Source of the DNA: Eublepharis macularius
Lineage: Eukaryota > Chordata > Lepidosauria > Squamata > Eublepharidae
Direction: 5' to 3'
DNA length: 64,000 bases
NCBI RefSeq assembly: GCF_028583425.1
Contig: NC_072801.1
Coordinates: forward strand, 65,611,766-65,675,765
A program made the position numbers and the translations under genes. Of this stretch, positions 60,025-64,000 are shown piece by piece (the first letter of the stretch is position 1; every line of letters begins with the position of its first letter). The notes under the pieces are model-generated. The model searched no databases. It was not told where the DNA came from and worked only from the letters and a program-made list of their open reading frames with translations.

Positions 60025-60190
60025 GGTTTCCAATTCCAGGCTGTGTCATTCTGGGAAATTTAGGGATGGAGCCTGGGAAGGCAAGATATGGGGAATGTAG
60101 GGACCTCAGCAGGTTATAATGCCTCTAGCTTTAGGGCCTCATTTCTTCTCAGAGGCCTATTAAGGACCATCAATTCCTGACATCCAAAAT
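60025..60190 (+). mobile_element. Partial MITE of the 'GGTTGCCA' family
   Basis: GGGTTTCCAATTCCAGGCTG, TTCTGGGAAATTTAGGG, GGAGCCTGGGAAGG and GACCTCAGCAGGTTATAATG follow the left half of the family. Confidence 0.45.
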
Positions 60191-60348
60191 TCTCATATCG
60201 GGGCTCAGCTACCTAGTTGCAGGCCATTGGGGGCAAAACAGAAAGAAGCAGCAGGTTTGGGGCAGATCCAAACACAAAGGCTACAGTCCTAAGAACGCTG
60301 TTTCAGGAGTTGTCCTATTGAATAACAGGATCTGTTTAGGATTGCTCC

Positions 60349-60599
60349 CAGGGCTTTTTTTCTGGGAAAAGAGGTAGTGGAACTCAGTGGGTTGCCCTCA
60401 GAGAAAATGGTCACATGGCCAGTGGCCCCGCCCCCCCTGATCTCCAGACAGAGGGGAGTTGAGATTGCCCTCCGCGCCGGAGGGCAATCTCAACTCCCCT
60501 CTGTCTGGAGATCAGGGGGGCGGGGCCACTGGCCATGTGACCATTTTCAAGAGGTTCCAGAACTCCGTTCCCCTGCATTCCCCCTGAAAAAAAGCCCTG
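60349..60599. mobile_element. hAT-type MITE, copy 3
   Basis: CAGGGCTTTTTTTC and GAAAAAAAGCCCTG ends with exact 8-bp target duplication ATTGCTCC (60341-60348 and 60600-60607). The centre is a near-perfect palindrome around CCCTCCGCGCCGGAGGG. Confidence 0.85.
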
Positions 60600-61949
60600 A
60601 TTGCTCCCATATCTTTATGTAGGAGGTGGGGGGTGGGCAAGGAGGACAGCCTCACCTCCTGCTGTTTTTTACCATCTGGCCTGAACTCCACCCTGTCTTC
60701 CCCCCCTCTCCTCTCCTGGTCAGATAACAAGTCTAGGCATGTTCCTTGAGGCCACTTTACTTTTCTTAAAAGTAGAAAATCCTGAGGCCAAAACCTCATA
60801 AAATGAGACAGATGAGCTGCCCAGAGAGGCGCAAATGTCTCCCCACCATCAGGGAGATTTTACTGGCAACCAGCCACTCCGTAACTACGATAACAACCTT
60901 TCTATAGATTTATCATGAGTCTAAACGTTCTTTCAACAACTGAATTTATGCTGGGAGGAGTCATTTATTTCAGCGCTGCAGTTTTTTTAAAAAAAAAGTT
61001 TCTGGCCTAGTTTAGTTACTGGACCTAATCCAAAGGTCTGGGATGACACAAAACAAATATTTTAAATAAAACGAACACGTTACTTGCTAAAGCAGTGCAT
61101 ATTCAAAGCCAAGGGAGGAAAAATAATTATGTATGCATTCTTCAAAATGGCTTATTTAGCATAACTTATTGTAGTTGGAAACAGGGATGAGTGAATGTCT
61201 CTATTTTGTTTCATTTTATATGTGCGCCTTTTTACAATTTTATAGACTCATTTGAATTATGTGAGGGAGGGTCATACAGTTTTTATATATAATGTATATC
61301 GGGTTTGACAGTTTATGTATACAATGAATGGTGTTTGGATGCCTAATATACATATGATGCTGATTTAGTGGCACACAAATTATGTTTAAAAATATGTACA
61401 TTTTACAAGCTTCCCGTGAGAAAAATCACACAGAAATCATCTATCATGACTTCACTTGGCACAAGGAAAAAAGGAGATCAAAACAGGTCAAAAGAGCATG
61501 GAAGGGGAGATGAAATCATGGAGGGTGGGGGTGTGACGGACAGGTCACAGTCCGACCGTTTCTGCCCAACCTGACTTGCAGTCACACATATGAGGGGGGA
61601 CTCACCTTAAATAATGCTGTGGTGCCCAATTCTGTTCCAGAGATGGGACGGGGGGGCTTCAGTCTTCCCTCTCCACCATTTTCATGAACAGAAACAGCTG
61701 CCCTGGGGGCCTGTACCTATCCTGGCATCATATCACCCAGCCAGGACACAGGAGCAAGATAAACCGCCCTTCCCACAGTCACTGTTGCTCATGGAAATGG
61801 CGTGGGAGGGAAAGTCTCCAGCAGACATGGGATCCATAGTACATTTTAAGATGAGTCCCCCCTCCTATTTTACTTTACTGTTTTTACAACCTGAGTCATA
61901 AACAGCAAATCTTCGGCCCAAGGGAGGAGAACCTAAAAGTTAGTTATCA

Positions 61950-62290
61950 CGTAACTTAACAACGGCTGCCAAAAATTTTGCCACACACAGAGTACTTTGT
62001 TTATCTTCGTCTCTTGAGTAGCCAGGATGATTTCGTTTCTGCAGAAAGAAAGTTCTGATTAAATAGCGGGGAGATCAGTTCTTAGTTCTGAGAATGTAGG
62101 ACAATCAAAGAAGAGGTGGTCTTCAGAGTCAATTTTGTTGCTGCCACAATTGCAGAGTCTATTTGAATATGGAATTCCACTGACTCTTCCTAGCGTCACT
62201 GCTGAAGGCAGGGTATTCAGGTATGCTAGCATAAAAGTCTTTCTATAACCCCCTTCATATGTCTGACTGCACATTGCATGTCTCGTGTCA
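61950..62290 (-). mobile_element. LINE C-terminal fragment with zinc-knuckle-like end
   Basis: The minus-strand frame YLNTLPSAVTLGR ... RLCNCGSNKIDSEDHLFFDC with following PTFSELR matches the C-terminal 'C.CG...E..HLFF.C..F...R' pattern of several LINE groups. No reverse-transcriptase core is present. Confidence 0.55.
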
Positions 62291-62293
62291 TTA

Positions 62294-62755
62294 GGACTGC
62301 CAACTCTGGGTTGGGAAATTCCTAGAGATTTGAGTGTGGGGCCTGGGGGGGATGGAGTTTGGAGAGGTCAGATACCACACAAGGGTATAATCCGGACTTT
62401 TTTTCTGGGAAAAGAGGTGGTGGAACTCAGTGGGTTGCCCTCGGAGAAAATGGTCACATGGCTGGTGGCCCCGCCCCCTGATCTCCAGACAGAGGGGACG
62501 CCGGCGCGGAGGGCAATCTAAACTGCCCTCTGTCTGGAGATCAGGGGGCGGAGCCACTGGCCATGTGACCATTTTCAAGAGGTTCCAGAACTCCGTTCCA
62601 CCATGTTCCCGCTGAAAAAAAGCCCTGGGTATAATGCCATAGGGGCCACTTTCTAAAACAGTCATTTTCTCCAGGGAAACTGATCTCTGTGGCCTGGAGA
62701 TCCGTTGTAATTCTGGGAGAGTTCCAGGCCCCACCTGGAGGTTGGCAAGCATGCA
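62294..62755 (+). mobile_element. MITE of the 'GGTTGCCA' family, interrupted by hAT-type MITE
   Basis: AGGACTGCCAACTCTGGGTT at the left (to 62383) and ATGCCATAGGGGCCACTTTC to CCTGGAGGTTGGCAAGCATG at the right. The halves are continuous if the inner element and one GGTATAAT are removed. Confidence 0.75.
62392..62627. mobile_element. hAT-type MITE, copy 4 (nested)
   Basis: 236 bp with an exact 8-bp target duplication GGTATAAT (62384-62391 and 62628-62635). The right end GAAAAAAAGCCCTG is intact, the left end slightly worn. Two-armed interior as in the other copies. Confidence 0.85.
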
Positions 62756-62759
62756 TGTC

Positions 62760-64000
62760 ATGAGGACCTCAGGGGGAAGCAGGTGAGTGGAGTGTGGGGT
62801 CTTGGAGAGAATCGTAGTAAATGAATATTTCTCATTCCTGAGTCCTCCACAGTTCAGGGAAGCTAAACACGGTCTTAGTTTAAAGTATTCCGGTAGCTCT
62901 GAAGTAGGATTCAGTAACCATTCATAGCTTTTCTCTCAGAGGACACATTGGCTGATTTTCTCACTATCCTCAGGATACATTATTCGATCCAAAACTATTT
63001 TTATGTCCTGACTGAGTCTAGCAAGAAGATGAGAGTTATGTTTGTACATATTTTCAACCCTCGCTGCTCTAGGTATTTTCAACCCTCGCTTCACTGTCTG
63101 AGCCTTTAACCCTTACCAGTGAATAAATGAAAGGTTTTTAAAACAAATTCTGTAGACTTTTGTATGGTTAATTTGGCAGATAAGAGTATTTTCTTTTTTA
63201 ATAACCAGAACGGGAGAAAAAGAGGCCTATTACACTTGCACACCTCAAGTAGGAAGGGGAGAAAGGAAGCCACAAACAAACCTTCACAAATTACCTCAGG
63301 GTGACAGCTTAAATACCACAAGGGCCTGCAAGCTTTACGAAACCTCTTGTCTCTGGTTAAGGACCACCAGAGAAGGGTACTGGCTGCAAATAAAAAAAAA
63401 AATTCATAGCACTCTACCCAAGATTCTGTTAGCTTTTATATAGATCCCACTTGAGTCTTACAGGAGGAAACAGAGAACAACGTGCAGCCCTGAAATCCTG
63501 CCCAGCTGCAAACCTTATCTTTCCCACCTGAATTTCACCAGACATCATGCCTACCGTCAAACCGCTTTGGCAAATATTGACACTAATATGATTATACACT
63601 CGCACACAGCTCAGCTTCTCATGATGAATTATGTTCATACACAGAACTGCAGCTCACAAATGCACATTGCCTTGTGCCCTGAGAGCCCGTAAAAGCGCTA
63701 GTTGTTTTAAAAACTGTTAATTACAATCACTATTTTCCTTCCTAGTTTTATTAGTCATAAAGCTAACCAAAGGATCCTAGGGAGATTCTACTAGAAGCAG
63801 TCCCCCCCCACCCCCACCCCAGACTCCTCCTTTCTCCCCTGGCAAAAGAATTACTACCTGCTAGTCTTTCCCCACCATCCCACTCAACCTCATTTCTCCT
63901 CCTCTCCAACAGCGTTTTACCAGATCAGCTTGCTGCAGCCATTTAGGTGAAGGGAGTTGAAAATAAAATTGTACTGTACACAAAAACATACACATTGGCA
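62760..64000. other. No gene recognised
   Basis: Unassigned AT-rich sequence to the right edge. No exon with a known domain and no clear mobile-element ends seen. Confidence 0.45.

Noticed and set aside
62291-62761. 156-codon open frame on the minus strand
   Set aside because: It runs through two nested MITEs and has no coding character.

Overview
The window looks like a gene-containing piece of a squamate (lizard-type) reptile genome. The evidence is vertebrate exon-intron genes plus a repeat load typical of squamates: tRNA-derived Sauria-like SINEs, a 5S-rRNA-derived SINE, CR1/L2-like LINE ends, hAT-type MITEs, a Penelope-like element with a GIY-YIG domain, and long fold-back repeats. The species cannot be fixed from sequence alone.

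Three protein genes are supported. (1) FBXL19 on the minus strand, 4.4-11.9 kb: seven coding exons give the CXXC zinc finger, the PHD finger, a serine/acid-rich linker and the start of the F-box. The leucine-rich-repeat exons lie beyond the left edge. Its 5' end probably runs back to a CpG-rich promoter at 20.2-21.9 kb, which holds a degenerate tandem array of ATGGC (YY1-like) and TGTAGTTT boxes. (2) A KRAB C2H2 zinc-finger gene on the plus strand, 27.8-33.05 kb: a shortened KRAB-A exon, a KRAB-B exon and a last exon with five fingers. The orthologue is not recognised. (3) An intact cardiotrophin-2/neuropoietin (CTF2) gene on the plus strand, 48.38-53.65 kb: three exons in phase, 211 residues, with signal peptide and the FxxK receptor-site motif. 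CTF2 is a pseudogene in humans. In mammals the CTF genes also sit next to FBXL19, but in the same orientation; here they are head-to-head with a zinc-finger gene between them.

Layout: 1-4.4 kb, FBXL19 intron with LINE ends and a 729-bp L1-type insertion; 4.4-11.9 kb, FBXL19 exons; 12-20 kb, its long 5' intron with LINE and SINE debris; 20-22 kb, promoter region; 22-27.7 kb, MITEs and mostly unassigned sequence; 27.8-33 kb, zinc-finger gene, followed by a cluster of X-box-like palindromes; 34-48 kb, repeats, including a CR1/L2 LINE tail, the Penelope-like element and long microsatellites; 48-53.7 kb, CTF2; 54-64 kb, no gene recognised, rich in fold-back and hAT-type elements.

The most unusual signal is shared by several unrelated repeats: a core of the form CTGANGA, one extra base, a short hairpin, then GAAA. 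This resembles a hammerhead ribozyme core. It occurs in at least seven places, including the Penelope-like element. Three of the elements (37.0-38.5, 50.9-51.2 and 57.6-57.9 kb) also share one build: a shortened inverted copy on the left, a longer copy on the right, and 13-19 bp target duplications. This suggests one mobilising mechanism.
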